Source of the DNA: Bacteroidetes bacterium HGW-Bacteroidetes-2
Lineage (GTDB): Bacteria; Bacteroidota; Bacteroidia; Flavobacteriales; Flavobacteriaceae
Direction of reading: 5' to 3'
DNA: 64,000 nt
NCBI GenBank assembly: GCA_002842575.1
Contig: PHDJ01000006.1
Span: 1 to 64,000 of the forward strand
In this document: positions 16,730 through 25,292 of the stretch, in pieces
How positions within the stretch are numbered: the stretch's first letter is position 1
Layout: every line of letters begins with the position of its first letter
Translations under genes and position numbers: made by a program
The notes under the pieces: generated by a model
What the model was told of the DNA's origin: nothing
What the model saw: the letters and a program-made list of their open reading frames with translations, nothing else
Database searches by the model: none

Positions 16730-18157
16730 ATGACCATACCTTATTTAATAGGTGCATTTGCCATTTCAGCCTCCCTGTTTTTTAACAGAAATAAAAAAAT
16801 GAATTATATCCTAGTGGCTATTTTTCTAATTCTTCAATGGGTGTTTACCATCTTTGAATATCACCATAAAAACATAGAAGAATATGGCTATTTCCTTCCG
16901 GATGCTATTGGTGTTTTATTGCTTTTTACCATTAGTATTATTGTTGTCCCTGCCTTTTACCATAGCTATGTTTTCTTTTCAAAAAATGATGACCATCCAA
17001 GAAATAGAGCGATGTATTATGCCTCTATGGTTGTACTTATCTTTGCATTAAGTTTGGCTTACCTTTCTAACCATATTGCGGTAACTTGGATTTTTGTGGA
17101 AATGACTACTCTTTCTGCATCAGCTCTTATTTATCACCGAAGAAATCTTCGCACCCTTGAAGGTACTTGGAAATATATTTTTGTTTGCTCTATAAGTATC
17201 ACTTTTGTATTTATTGGTATTTTGTTTTTAAGTATTGCCGTTCAGCAAGTCGGTCAAAGTGATCTAACGTTCACTTCCTTAATAAGGAGAGCAAATGAAT
17301 TGGATCCTTTTTGGCTCCGATTGGCTTTCATTTTTATCTTTACTGGATATACTGCCAAAATAGGTCTTGTGCCTATGTACACTGCCGGAATTGATGCAAA
17401 AGACAAAGCCCCTTCACCTGCTGGGGCCTTATTATCGAGTGTTTTAATGAATGTGGGGTTTATAGGTATTTTTCGTTTCTACGAAATCATTGCCCAAACT
17501 AAATTGCTTCCTTGGACAAATAATATCATTATGATTTCTGCTGTCCTTTCTATATTTATTGCTGCCGTTTATATGATTAAAGTAAAAAACATAAAAAGGA
17601 TGTTTGCTTACTCTAGTATTGAACATATGGGTATTGTAATGTTAGGTATTGCCGCCGGTGGTATTGGCTATTATGCTGCCATACTGCATATTATTCTTCA
17701 CTCGTTTGTAAAATCTAGCTTATTTTTTCAAATGGGGCAAATTTATAGGATATACAAAAGCAAAAGCATTTACGATTCGGGAAATTATTTTAAATACAAC
17801 CTTACTGGTGCTATGGTGATTCTTTTAGGATTTATTTCAGCTACGGCAATGCCACCATCCGGTATGTTTATTAGCGAATTTTTAATTTTTCGGTCCTTGT
17901 TTGAAGCCCATTATTTATTTGTATTAATTTTGGTTTTATTACTTCTCACTATTATTATTTGGGCTTTTGGAAAAAACATATTCAAATTGCTGTTTTCCCC
18001 AGCAGTAGATTTTGATGAAACAAAAGTAGAACGCATAAAACCCTACGAATCCATTTCACAATTCATTTTTCTAGGTCTCGTGGTTTACCTTGGGTTAAAT
18101 CCACCACAAGAAATGGTCGATTTGATAAATGAAGCTGTTAAAAACCTACCTTTATAG
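16730..18157 (+). CDS. HyfF-like proton-pumping subunit (NuoN/MrpD family)
   Basis: 475 residues with about fourteen hydrophobic segments. It is a third antiporter-like subunit, HyfF type. The pump Glu is in WIFVEMTTLSASALIYH and the Lys in GYTAKIGLVPMYTAGIDAKDKAPSPAGALL. A second Lys/His region follows as KRMFAYSSIEHMGIV. It lies 2 nt before the large-subunit gene, so the membrane and soluble arms are encoded in one transcription unit. It is separated from hyfE by 73 nt. Confidence 0.85.
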   Translation: MTIPYLIGAFAISASLFFNRNKKMNYILVAIFLILQWVFTIFEYHHKNIEEYGYFLPDAIGVLLLFTISIIVVPAFYHSYVFFSKNDDHPRNRAMYYASMVVLIFALSLAYLSNHIAVTWIFVEMTTLSASALIYHRRNLRTLEGTWKYIFVCSISITFVFIGILFLSIAVQQVGQSDLTFTSLIRRANELDPFWLRLAFIFIFTGYTAKIGLVPMYTAGIDAKDKAPSPAGALLSSVLMNVGFIGIFRFYEIIAQTKLLPWTNNIIMISAVLSIFIAAVYMIKVKNIKRMFAYSSIEHMGIVMLGIAAGGIGYYAAILHIILHSFVKSSLFFQMGQIYRIYKSKSIYDSGNYFKYNLTGAMVILLGFISATAMPPSGMFISEFLIFRSLFEAHYLFVLILVLLLLTIIIWAFGKNIFKLLFSPAVDFDETKVERIKPYESISQFIFLGLVVYLGLNPPQEMVDLINEAVKNLPL

Positions 18158-18159
18158 AT

Positions 18160-19656
18160 ATGAAAGCAATTGCCATTAAAAATAACCAGCCAATTCCTTT
18201 TGATACTATTCCTACTCTGGAATATTCGCAATTTTTAGAATTCAATACCTCATTGTTACAAGATGAAAACCACCATTGTGTAAATTATTATGGTATTGCA
18301 ATTCAAGATAAAGTAAAACTTATTTGCTGCATTGCAAACGATAAGGACGCGCTTTTCCATGTTTCCTCGTCATTAGTTCCACGACAAACGCCCATTGAAT
18401 CTTTTACACAGCATCACCTTGCTTTTGAAAAATTTGAACGAGAAATTTACGAAAATTTTGGTGTTCCTATACGTAATCACCCTTGGTTAAAACCGGTTCG
18501 ATTTGCTTTCAATCAAACTAATAAAAATAATACCATTGCCAACTATCCGTTTTTTAATATAGAAAGTGAAGAATTGCACCAAGTAGGTGTTGGTCCAATC
18601 CACGCAGGAATTATTGAGCCCGGACATTTTCGTTTTATCTGCAATGGCGAACAAATTTTGCATCTTGAAATCCAATTAGGGTATCAGCATCGGGGCATTG
18701 AAACCCTATTTCTTCAGAAGAAAAAATTAATTGAACGCCACACCTTAGCAGAAAATATTTCAGGCGACTCAGTAGTAGGACACACTACCACCTTTGCTAA
18801 TTTATGGGAAGTCTTGTGTAATGTGAAAACCGATGTCGAATCACATTTTGCACGAACTCTAGCATTAGAATTAGAACGCATAGCCATTCATACCGGCGAC
18901 TTAAGTGGTATGTGTACCGATGTGGGTTATCAACTAGGAAGTGCCGTTTATGGCCGACTTAGAACTCCTATCATTAACTTTTTCCAACAATGGTGTGGAA
19001 ACAGGATGGCAAAAAGTTTAATTCGTGCAGGATTTTCAAATTTTCCTATCACAGAAGAATTGGGAGAAAAATTAAAAAAAGTATTGGATGCGTTTGAACC
19101 AGATTTCGATGAAATTTGCAAGGAAACATTTAGTGCGCCAACTGTATTAGGTAGGTTTGAAAAAACAGGAATCGTAACCAATGCCGTAGGAAAAAGCATA
19201 GGTCTTGTGGGGATGGCAGCAAGAATGACAAATATTAATCGAGATATTAGAACATCTCACCCGTACAATCTTTATCCAAACCTATCGCACCAACCTATTC
19301 TTAAACATCACGGCGATGCATATAGCCGCGCAAGAATTAAATATAGAGAGGTAAAACAATCCATAGCTTATATTAAAACCTTATTAAATGCCATACCCGC
19401 AGAAAATACAAATAAAATAGTACTACCAAAACCCACACCAAATACTTTTGTACTTTCAATGGTAGAAGGTTGGCGAGGTGAAATTTGCCATTGTGCCATT
19501 ACCGATGCTCAAGGAGAATTGGTTCATTATAAAATAAAAGACCCTTCTTTTCATAATTGGTTAGCAATGGCTTTGGCGGTAAGAAATAATGAAATTTCAG
19601 ATTTTCCTATAAGCAATAAAAGTTTCAATTTATCCTATGCAGGCCACGATTTATAA
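18160..19656 (+). CDS. HyfG-like large subunit without Ni-binding cysteines
   Basis: 498 residues: a NuoC-like N-terminal domain (FEREIYENFGVPIRNHPWLKPVRF, about 90-115) fused to a NuoD/[NiFe]-hydrogenase large-subunit domain (GPIHAGIIEPGHFRF, LGYQHRGIE, C-terminal SYAGHDL). In group 4 hydrogenases the first nickel motif reads ICGIC; here it is ISGDS, with S201 and S204 in place of both cysteines. The second motif DPCxxC reads DPSFHN, with S463 and N466. All four metal ligands are therefore missing, so hydrogen activation by NiFe is excluded. The rest of the fold looks intact and under selection. Proteins of this kind are called Ehr (energy-converting hydrogenase related); their reaction is not established. 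Confidence 0.85.
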   Translation: MKAIAIKNNQPIPFDTIPTLEYSQFLEFNTSLLQDENHHCVNYYGIAIQDKVKLICCIANDKDALFHVSSSLVPRQTPIESFTQHHLAFEKFEREIYENFGVPIRNHPWLKPVRFAFNQTNKNNTIANYPFFNIESEELHQVGVGPIHAGIIEPGHFRFICNGEQILHLEIQLGYQHRGIETLFLQKKKLIERHTLAENISGDSVVGHTTTFANLWEVLCNVKTDVESHFARTLALELERIAIHTGDLSGMCTDVGYQLGSAVYGRLRTPIINFFQQWCGNRMAKSLIRAGFSNFPITEELGEKLKKVLDAFEPDFDEICKETFSAPTVLGRFEKTGIVTNAVGKSIGLVGMAARMTNINRDIRTSHPYNLYPNLSHQPILKHHGDAYSRARIKYREVKQSIAYIKTLLNAIPAENTNKIVLPKPTPNTFVLSMVEGWRGEICHCAITDAQGELVHYKIKDPSFHNWLAMALAVRNNEISDFPISNKSFNLSYAGHDL

Positions 19657-19677
19657 TTTCAAGTTTAAAAAAACATT

Positions 19678-20430
19678 ATGATTAACAATTTAAAAATACT
19701 CATTCACCAAGGAAAACAATATATTCCGGATGTCACTACGGTGGAAATTCCGGGTGTTTTTAGAGGGTTGCCAATAATTAGCAACGAAAAAGTAGATGAA
19801 AATACACTTGAAGAAATTTGTCCCACTAAAGCTATTACTACCAATCCTGTACAGTTAGATTTAGGTAAATGTACCTTTTGTGGTGCATGTGCCATCGCTT
19901 TTCCAAAAAAAATAAGGTTCACAAAAACATACAAAATTGCAAGCAATAGTCGCGAGGGATTGGTCGTAAAAGAAGGCCTAGAAACCCCTATTGTACTTAA
20001 CCCCGAAATTATTAGAAAAGAAATTAGCGACTATTTTAGTGGCTCATTAAAACTTCGTCAGGTGTGTGCCGGTGGCGATGGCAGTTGCGAGTTAGAGCTT
20101 GGTGCGTGCAGCAATGTTAACTTTGACATGGGTCGTTATGGAATTGAATTTGTACCTTCCCCTAGACACGCTGACGGCATCGTTATTACAGGGCCCATCA
20201 CCAAAAGTATGGCAGAGCCACTTCAAATTTGCTATGATGCAATGCCCGAGCCAAAAATTATAATTTTGGCAGGTACAGATGCTATTAGCGGAGGAATTTT
20301 TTCTGGCAGCCCAGCATTAGACAGAAGTTTTTTAGAAACCCATAAAATTGATTTGTATGTGCCTGGAAACCCAATACATCCTTTAACCTTCATTAATGGA
20401 GTTTTAGAATTAATAAGAAAAAGAAAATAA
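19678..20430 (+). CDS. HyfI-like small subunit fused to a one-cluster ferredoxin domain
   Basis: 250 residues. The N-terminal ferredoxin domain has C48 in EICPTKAI and C65-x2-C68-x2-C71 in KCTFCGAC. The expected fourth Cys of the second motif is F75, and the first motif lacks its three leading Cys. What remains is exactly one complete [4Fe-4S] ligand set. The NuoB/HyfI domain follows (GIEFVPSPRHADGIVITGPIT). Of its four proximal-cluster positions only C137 (GSCELEL) persists. The others align with D134, D201 (GTDAISGG, normally GDCA) and N231 (VPGNP, normally PGCPP). A proximal cluster therefore seems absent. Last gene of the operon, ended by a strong terminator. Confidence 0.8.
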   Translation: MINNLKILIHQGKQYIPDVTTVEIPGVFRGLPIISNEKVDENTLEEICPTKAITTNPVQLDLGKCTFCGACAIAFPKKIRFTKTYKIASNSREGLVVKEGLETPIVLNPEIIRKEISDYFSGSLKLRQVCAGGDGSCELELGACSNVNFDMGRYGIEFVPSPRHADGIVITGPITKSMAEPLQICYDAMPEPKIIILAGTDAISGGIFSGSPALDRSFLETHKIDLYVPGNPIHPLTFINGVLELIRKRK

Positions 20431-20447
20431 TACTAAATCCATTCTAA

Positions 20448-20488
20448 AAAAAGAGGCAAATTTCAAAGAATGAAACTTGCCTCTTAAA
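20448..20488 (+). terminator. Terminator of the hyf-like operon
   Basis: AAGAGGCAA-TTTC and GAAA-TTGCCTCTT form a stem with one bulge pair and a 7-nt loop, 20 nt after the last gene. The T-tract is short, but the left flank is A-rich. Confidence 0.75.
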
Positions 20489-20593
20489 CAACCTAACCAA
20501 TAAATAAAATTAATTGTGCTTGAAAATATTTTCTAAGGATTCATAGCAATTTTGATTCCCACACAGGTATTTTATATATTGTAAAAGTAACTT

Positions 20594-20637
20594 TGTTTAA
20601 TTTTTAATCCAAATAAATAAACAGAAAGTTTTGTTAA
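20594..20637. promoter_or_regulatory. Dyad plus 20-mer, copy A of a shared element
   Basis: TGTTTA and TAAACA are spaced to give a 30-bp element, followed directly by GAAAGTTTTGTTAA. The last 20 nt (20618-20637) are identical to 22926-22945 upstream of the TetR-type gene. This copy lies between the hyf-like terminator and the aarF-like stop codon. It is a candidate operator. Confidence 0.55.
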
Positions 20638-20702
20638 TTTTTCGCCAATGTATTTTTTTATAGCTAAACTATATTAAATATCATTTCAAAAAAACTATCC
20701 CT

Positions 20703-22016
20703 CTATAGATTTACATATTTTTTATATGCATTAATTTGCACCCTTGCTCCCAAATCATTCATTAAATTATACAACCCAAAAAATGTTCGATTAATGTATA
20801 AAAAATGTTTGGAACCGCGGTTACCATTCATTTTTCTAATTTCATTGTCTTTAGAATATTTTTCACTCAATTTTGCTATTTTCCTAAAGAAAACAGGATC
20901 TGAAAAATCAAAAGTGTCGCTGTGAAATGGTAGGGTAAACAAACTCAACATTTCATGAAAGAGTTCGGAAAAGAATTTTAGTTCCTCCGGGGTATCATCT
21001 GTACGTAAAATTTCTAAGGCAAACATTCGTTCCATAAATAGATCAGGGTTGTTTATATATTCAGGCTTAGCTAACTCAAAGTAGGGTACATAAAATTCTT
21101 CGGGTACCCGTTTTATGCATCCAAAATCGATAGCTATTAATTGAAACTCTTTACTTATCAAAAAATTTCCAGGATGTGGATCTGCATGAACACTTTTTAG
21201 TATATGGATTTGGTACATATAAAAATCCCATAAGGCTTGTCCAACTTTATCAGCAAGTACTTTATTGGTATTTCGATTAGTGAATTCTGAAAGATGCTCG
21301 CCTTCCATCCAGTCCATAGTAAGAATACGTTTGCTGGATAAATTTTCATAATATAACGGAAAAATTATATTTGGTATTAAGGCACAAGCTTCAGTAATTT
21401 CCTTGCTTTGAAGTAATTCCAAATTATAATCGGTTTCTTCTAATAGTTTATCCTCTACTTCTTTAAAATATTTATCGGAATCTTTTCCTTTAATATTAAA
21501 CATTTTCATTGCCACAGGTTTTACAAGGGCTAAATCACTACTTATGCTTTCGGCAACTCCGGGATATTGAATTTTAACGGCTAACTGTTTTCCATCACGG
21601 GTAGCTCGATGTACTTGCCCAATACTAGCTGCATTAACAGAATCTACATTAAAACTATCAAAAATAGCTTCCGGTTCTTGACCTAAATATTTTTTAAACG
21701 TTTTTCTTACCAAAGCAGCAGAAAGTGGTGGCACCTGAAACTGTGCCAAAGAAAATTTTTCAACATAGGCTTTTGGCATGATGTTTTTTTCCATACTAAG
21801 CATTTGGGCTACTTTCAAGGCACTTCCTTTAAGATTTTTAAGGCTGTCGTAGATATCTTCAGCGTTACTTTCATTTAATTTATCTTTAGTCAATTCTGGA
21901 TGTACAAATTTTTCTCCATAATATTTTAAATAGTTTCCTCCTACTTTTACTCCTGTTTTCAACAATTGAGAAGCACGTTTAATTTTTCCAGTGGGAATAG
22001 AATCTAATGTTTTCAT
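20703..22016 (-). CDS. AarF/ABC1/UbiB family kinase-like protein
   Basis: 437 residues of the atypical kinase family AarF/UbiB (ADCK in eukaryotes). Visible motifs are KGSALKVAQMLS (the KxGQ-type N-terminal motif), AASIGQVHRA, a VKIQYPGV lysine, HADPHPGNF (catalytic loop) and AIDFGC (metal-binding DFG-like). Members act in isoprenoid-quinone biology or lipid-related processes. In this phylum the quinone would be menaquinone, so a direct UbiB role is only inferred. It follows the TetR-type gene on the same strand with a 138-nt gap and is probably co-transcribed. Confidence 0.85.
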   Translation of the reverse strand: MKTLDSIPTGKIKRASQLLKTGVKVGGNYLKYYGEKFVHPELTKDKLNESNAEDIYDSLKNLKGSALKVAQMLSMEKNIMPKAYVEKFSLAQFQVPPLSAALVRKTFKKYLGQEPEAIFDSFNVDSVNAASIGQVHRATRDGKQLAVKIQYPGVAESISSDLALVKPVAMKMFNIKGKDSDKYFKEVEDKLLEETDYNLELLQSKEITEACALIPNIIFPLYYENLSSKRILTMDWMEGEHLSEFTNRNTNKVLADKVGQALWDFYMYQIHILKSVHADPHPGNFLISKEFQLIAIDFGCIKRVPEEFYVPYFELAKPEYINNPDLFMERMFALEILRTDDTPEELKFFSELFHEMLSLFTLPFHSDTFDFSDPVFFRKIAKLSEKYSKDNEIRKMNGNRGSKHFLYINRTFFGLYNLMNDLGARVQINAYKKYVNL

Positions 22017-22154
22017 AAATTACTTTTCTTTATACTATTATGGATACTATTTTATTTTTAAATCAAAAAGGTTGCTTTTAATTAGCATCACAATTGTTTT
22101 AATTGCTTTGCAGATACCATAAACTCTTTTTCTATAATTTCTTAAAGGTTTGCA

Positions 22155-22844
22155 TTATGCCATTTTTTCTTTCCAAAGAAATTTACCAAAATCTATCATA
22201 CTTTCTAATGGTGTGGTGGCAAATACATCAAAGATTGCTCTAACTGACTTCTCAATAACCAAATCTGTTTTCTCAAATGCAGCTGAATTATCATCCATCC
22301 AAAACTTTAAGATAAATACAGTTTGTAACCAAGCACCTTCTGAAAATATAAAAGTGGGTTGTTTTAATATGTTTATCTGTTTCTCGTCATTTTTGTCCTC
22401 AATCAATTCTGTGGCAAACACTTTAATTTTTTTACGTAATCCAGCAAGTTGCTGCATGTTTTTCAGTATATCCTTGTGTTCTTTTAATGTAAAAAACACA
22501 TAACTACGATTGGCTGTAAGCAATTCAAAAAAAGTATAAAAAAACGTTAGCATTTTTTCCTGATTGCTATTGGACTCAAAATTTTTATTTTTATAAGCCA
22601 AATCCATTGTCATTTGAAAAAAAGTAGTCCAAATAACTGTTTTTAAACCTTCAAAAGAACCAAAAAATTGATAAAATTGAGCTTCGGTAAAACCATTTTC
22701 TTTGGCAAATTTATAAACCGATTTTGGTGCTTGTTCATGCTCTAAAACATAACTCATGTACACATTTATAATATCTTGCTGGGTTATTTTAGTAATAGTA
22801 CCCTGAGCTTTCTTTGTTGAATTTGTTTTTTTTGTTGTTGCCAT
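22155..22844 (-). CDS. TetR-like transcriptional regulator
   Basis: 229 residues. After a lysine/threonine-rich N-terminal tail, residues 20-70 (QDIINVYMSYVLEHEQAPKS and FTEAQFYQFFGSFEGLKTVI) resemble the TetR helix-turn-helix with its Y-x-x-F-G-S helix start. The remainder is all-helical ligand domain. The gene sits ahead of the aarF-like gene on the same strand. A 31-bp dyad lies upstream at 22901-22931, next to its candidate promoter at 22888-22895, so autoregulation is likely. The ligand is unknown; pairing with an AarF-type kinase hints at a membrane-lipid or quinone signal (inference). Confidence 0.8.
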   Translation of the reverse strand: MATTKKTNSTKKAQGTITKITQQDIINVYMSYVLEHEQAPKSVYKFAKENGFTEAQFYQFFGSFEGLKTVIWTTFFQMTMDLAYKNKNFESNSNQEKMLTFFYTFFELLTANRSYVFFTLKEHKDILKNMQQLAGLRKKIKVFATELIEDKNDEKQINILKQPTFIFSEGAWLQTVFILKFWMDDNSAAFEKTDLVIEKSVRAIFDVFATTPLESMIDFGKFLWKEKMA

Positions 22845-22887
22845 AATACACTGTTTCTGAACTATTTTATGAAGAAATATTGAACAC

Positions 22888-22895
22888 CAAAGATA
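22888..22895 (-). promoter_or_regulatory. Promoter -7 element of the TetR-like gene
   Basis: TATCTTTG on the minus strand, 43 nt upstream of the start codon. The dyad at 22901-22931 covers the expected -33 region, which suits repression. Confidence 0.6.
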
Positions 22896-22900
22896 CTATA

Positions 22901-22945
22901 TGTTTAACATTAATAATATATAAGTTAAACAGAAAGTTTTGTTAA
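22901..22945. promoter_or_regulatory. Dyad plus 20-mer, copy B; candidate TetR operator
   Basis: TGTTTAAC (22901-22908) and GTTAAACA (22924-22931) form an inverted repeat. The right arm runs into GAAAGTTTTGTTAA, so that 22926-22945 equals 20618-20637 exactly. It overlaps the -33 region of the TetR-like gene and could also influence htpG on the other side. Confidence 0.6.
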
Positions 22946-23131
22946 AAATTAAGACGGTTTGATTAGTCTTTAAATAACTCTTTCCCAAATTTAGTGCGTG
23001 ATTTTTTCATTTTCTCTGAACCACAAAAAAATACTAGCCTTTAAATACCTTTTTGTGCCATCTTGTCACCCACTACCCTCTTGGTACTTTTTTTGCCTTA
23101 GTCTGTGAAACAGTATTAAACAAAACAAATT

Positions 23132-25018
23132 ATGGCAACAGGAAACATTAATGTATCGGTAGAGAATATCTTTCCTTTAATTAAAAAGTTTTTATACAGC
23201 GACCACGAGATTTTTCTTCGGGAGCTAATTTCGAATGCAACAGATGCAACTTTAAAATTAAAACACTTAACCAATATTGGTGAAGCCAATGTTGAATACG
23301 GTACTCCAAAGATTGAAGTAAAAATTGACAAAGAAAAGAAGCAATTACACATCATTGACCAAGGAATTGGGATGACCAAAGACGAGGTAGAAAAATATAT
23401 CAACCAAATTGCTTTTTCTGGTGCAGAAGAGTTTTTAGAAAAATACAAAGATAAAAATGGCAAAGATGCCGGCATTATTGGGCATTTTGGATTGGGTTTT
23501 TATTCAGCCTTTATGGTAGCAAGCAAGGTAGAAATACTTACTAAATCCTATAAAGACGAACCTGCTGCACGTTGGACATGTGACGGTTCACCAGAATACA
23601 CCTTAGAAGAAGCCGACAAAACAGAACGAGGCACCGAAATTATTTTGCATATAGCTGACGATTCGACCGAATTTCTAGAAGAAAGTCGCATTGACAGTTT
23701 GCTCCAAAAATATAACAAGTTTATGCCTATCCCAATTAAATTTGGAACCAAAGAGGCTAATGTGGCTACAGAAGATGCAAAAGAAGGTGACGAAAAAGAA
23801 AAAGTAGAAATTGATAATATTATCAATAACCCAAATCCGGCGTGGACAAAACAACCTGCAGATTTAAATGAAGAAGACTACAAAAGTTTCTATAGAGAGT
23901 TGTATCCTATGCAGTTTGAAGAACCTCTATTTAATATTCATCTAAATGTAGATTATCCTTTTAATCTAACTGGAATTTTATATTTCCCAAGATTAGGTCA
24001 GGACATGAATATGCAAAAAGACCGGATTCAGTTATACCAAAATCAGGTATATGTTACCGATAATGTAGAAGGAATTGTTCCTGAATTCCTAACCATGCTT
24101 CGCGGAGTTATTGACTCTCCAGATATTCCTTTAAACGTTTCCAGAAGCTATTTACAAGCTGATGGTGCTGTTAAAAAAATATCCAGCTACATCACTAGAA
24201 AAGTAGCCGACAAATTAACGTCCTTATTCAATGACAATCGTGAAGATTTTGAAAAAAAATGGAATGATATAAAAATTGTCATTGAATATGGAATGCTATC
24301 TGAAGATAAATTCTTTGAAAAATCTAATAAATTTGCTTTGTACCCAACGGTAGAGGGCACTTATTTCACATTTGATGAACTTCAAGAAAAAATAAAAGAT
24401 TCCCAAACCGATAAAGATGGTAAGCTTATAATTCTTTATGCAAGCAATAAAGACGAACAACACGCCTATATTGAAACCGCAAAAGAAAAAGGATATGAGG
24501 TTTTACTTTTAGATTCGCCCATCGTTTCTCATTTAATTCAAAAGCTAGAAAGCGAAAAAGAAAAAGTAAGTTTTGTAAGAGTTGATGGAGACCACATAGA
24601 CAACCTAGTAAAGAAAGAAGACCAAGCAATTTCAAAGCTGAATGAGGATGAAAAAACAGCCTTAAAAACCATACTTGAAGAAATTGTTCCAAAGCAAAAA
24701 TTTAGTGTACAACTAGAAGCCATGGATAGTAACGCAAGTCCGTTTATCATTACGCAACCAGAGTTTATGAGACGAATGAAAGAAATGAGTCAAACTGGCG
24801 GCGGCGGTATGTTTGGAATGGGAAACATGCCCGAAATGTATAATCTTGTGGTCAATACCAACCATGAATTAGTGGGTGAAATACTTAACACAAAAACTAA
24901 GAAAAAACAAGAACGACTTATCACACAAGCATTAGACCTAGCACGACTCTCACAAAACTTGTTAAAAGGCGAAGAATTAACTGCATTTATCAAACGAAGT
25001 TATGAGATGATCAAGTAA
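23132..25018 (+). CDS. htpG: Molecular chaperone HtpG (Hsp90)
   Basis: 628 residues, full length for bacterial Hsp90. The GHKL ATPase domain shows FLRELISNATDAT, DQGIGMT and IGHFGLGFYSAFMV. The middle domain shows VEGIVPEFLTMLRGVIDSPD and LNVSRSYLQ. The C-terminal dimerisation domain follows from about 520. It acts as an ATP-dependent cytosolic chaperone. It is monocistronic: a strong terminator follows. The upstream region has a T-run after TAC but no clean TAnnTTTG, so the promoter may be of a stress type (inference). Confidence 0.95.
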   Translation: MATGNINVSVENIFPLIKKFLYSDHEIFLRELISNATDATLKLKHLTNIGEANVEYGTPKIEVKIDKEKKQLHIIDQGIGMTKDEVEKYINQIAFSGAEEFLEKYKDKNGKDAGIIGHFGLGFYSAFMVASKVEILTKSYKDEPAARWTCDGSPEYTLEEADKTERGTEIILHIADDSTEFLEESRIDSLLQKYNKFMPIPIKFGTKEANVATEDAKEGDEKEKVEIDNIINNPNPAWTKQPADLNEEDYKSFYRELYPMQFEEPLFNIHLNVDYPFNLTGILYFPRLGQDMNMQKDRIQLYQNQVYVTDNVEGIVPEFLTMLRGVIDSPDIPLNVSRSYLQADGAVKKISSYITRKVADKLTSLFNDNREDFEKKWNDIKIVIEYGMLSEDKFFEKSNKFALYPTVEGTYFTFDELQEKIKDSQTDKDGKLIILYASNKDEQHAYIETAKEKGYEVLLLDSPIVSHLIQKLESEKEKVSFVRVDGDHIDNLVKKEDQAISKLNEDEKTALKTILEEIVPKQKFSVQLEAMDSNASPFIITQPEFMRRMKEMSQTGGGGMFGMGNMPEMYNLVVNTNHELVGEILNTKTKKKQERLITQALDLARLSQNLLKGEELTAFIKRSYEMIK

Positions 25019-25060
25019 AACTTTTTGGTTTCAATTTTGATTAAACTTCAGAAAAATCCT

Positions 25061-25105
25061 AAAATACATCTTTAGCTTTTTATAGCTTAAGATGTATTTT
25101 TTTTT
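25061..25105 (+). terminator. htpG terminator
   Basis: AAATACATCTT-AGCT and AGCT-AAGATGTATTT form a long stem with one mismatch and a short loop, followed by a T9-class run. Very strong candidate. Confidence 0.85.
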
Positions 25106-25292
25106 CAATTAAAGAATTTTCTAAAAATTAAAAACAGAAATTCATTGTATTTTAAATAAAAAAATGTGCTCTTTGATAAACAATTTTTATAGATATTGAT
25201 AAACCCTATGTAAGTTAAAAAAAATCAAGTGGGTCATTATTCTGGCAAAGTACTTGATAATAAAATATCATAAACCACAACTTCATCATAAT

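Noticed and set aside
18160-19656. Functional [NiFe] hydrogenase large subunit
   Set aside because: All four required cysteines are replaced, so hydrogenase activity should not be annotated.
22150-22503. 117-aa plus-strand ORF opposite the TetR-like gene
   Set aside because: Shadow of the TetR-like coding frame; no signal, motif or promoter of its own.
23040-23131. Possible htpG promoter with TACTTTTTTTG
   Set aside because: Spacing does not match TAnnTTTG and no second element was clear, so not reported as a site.
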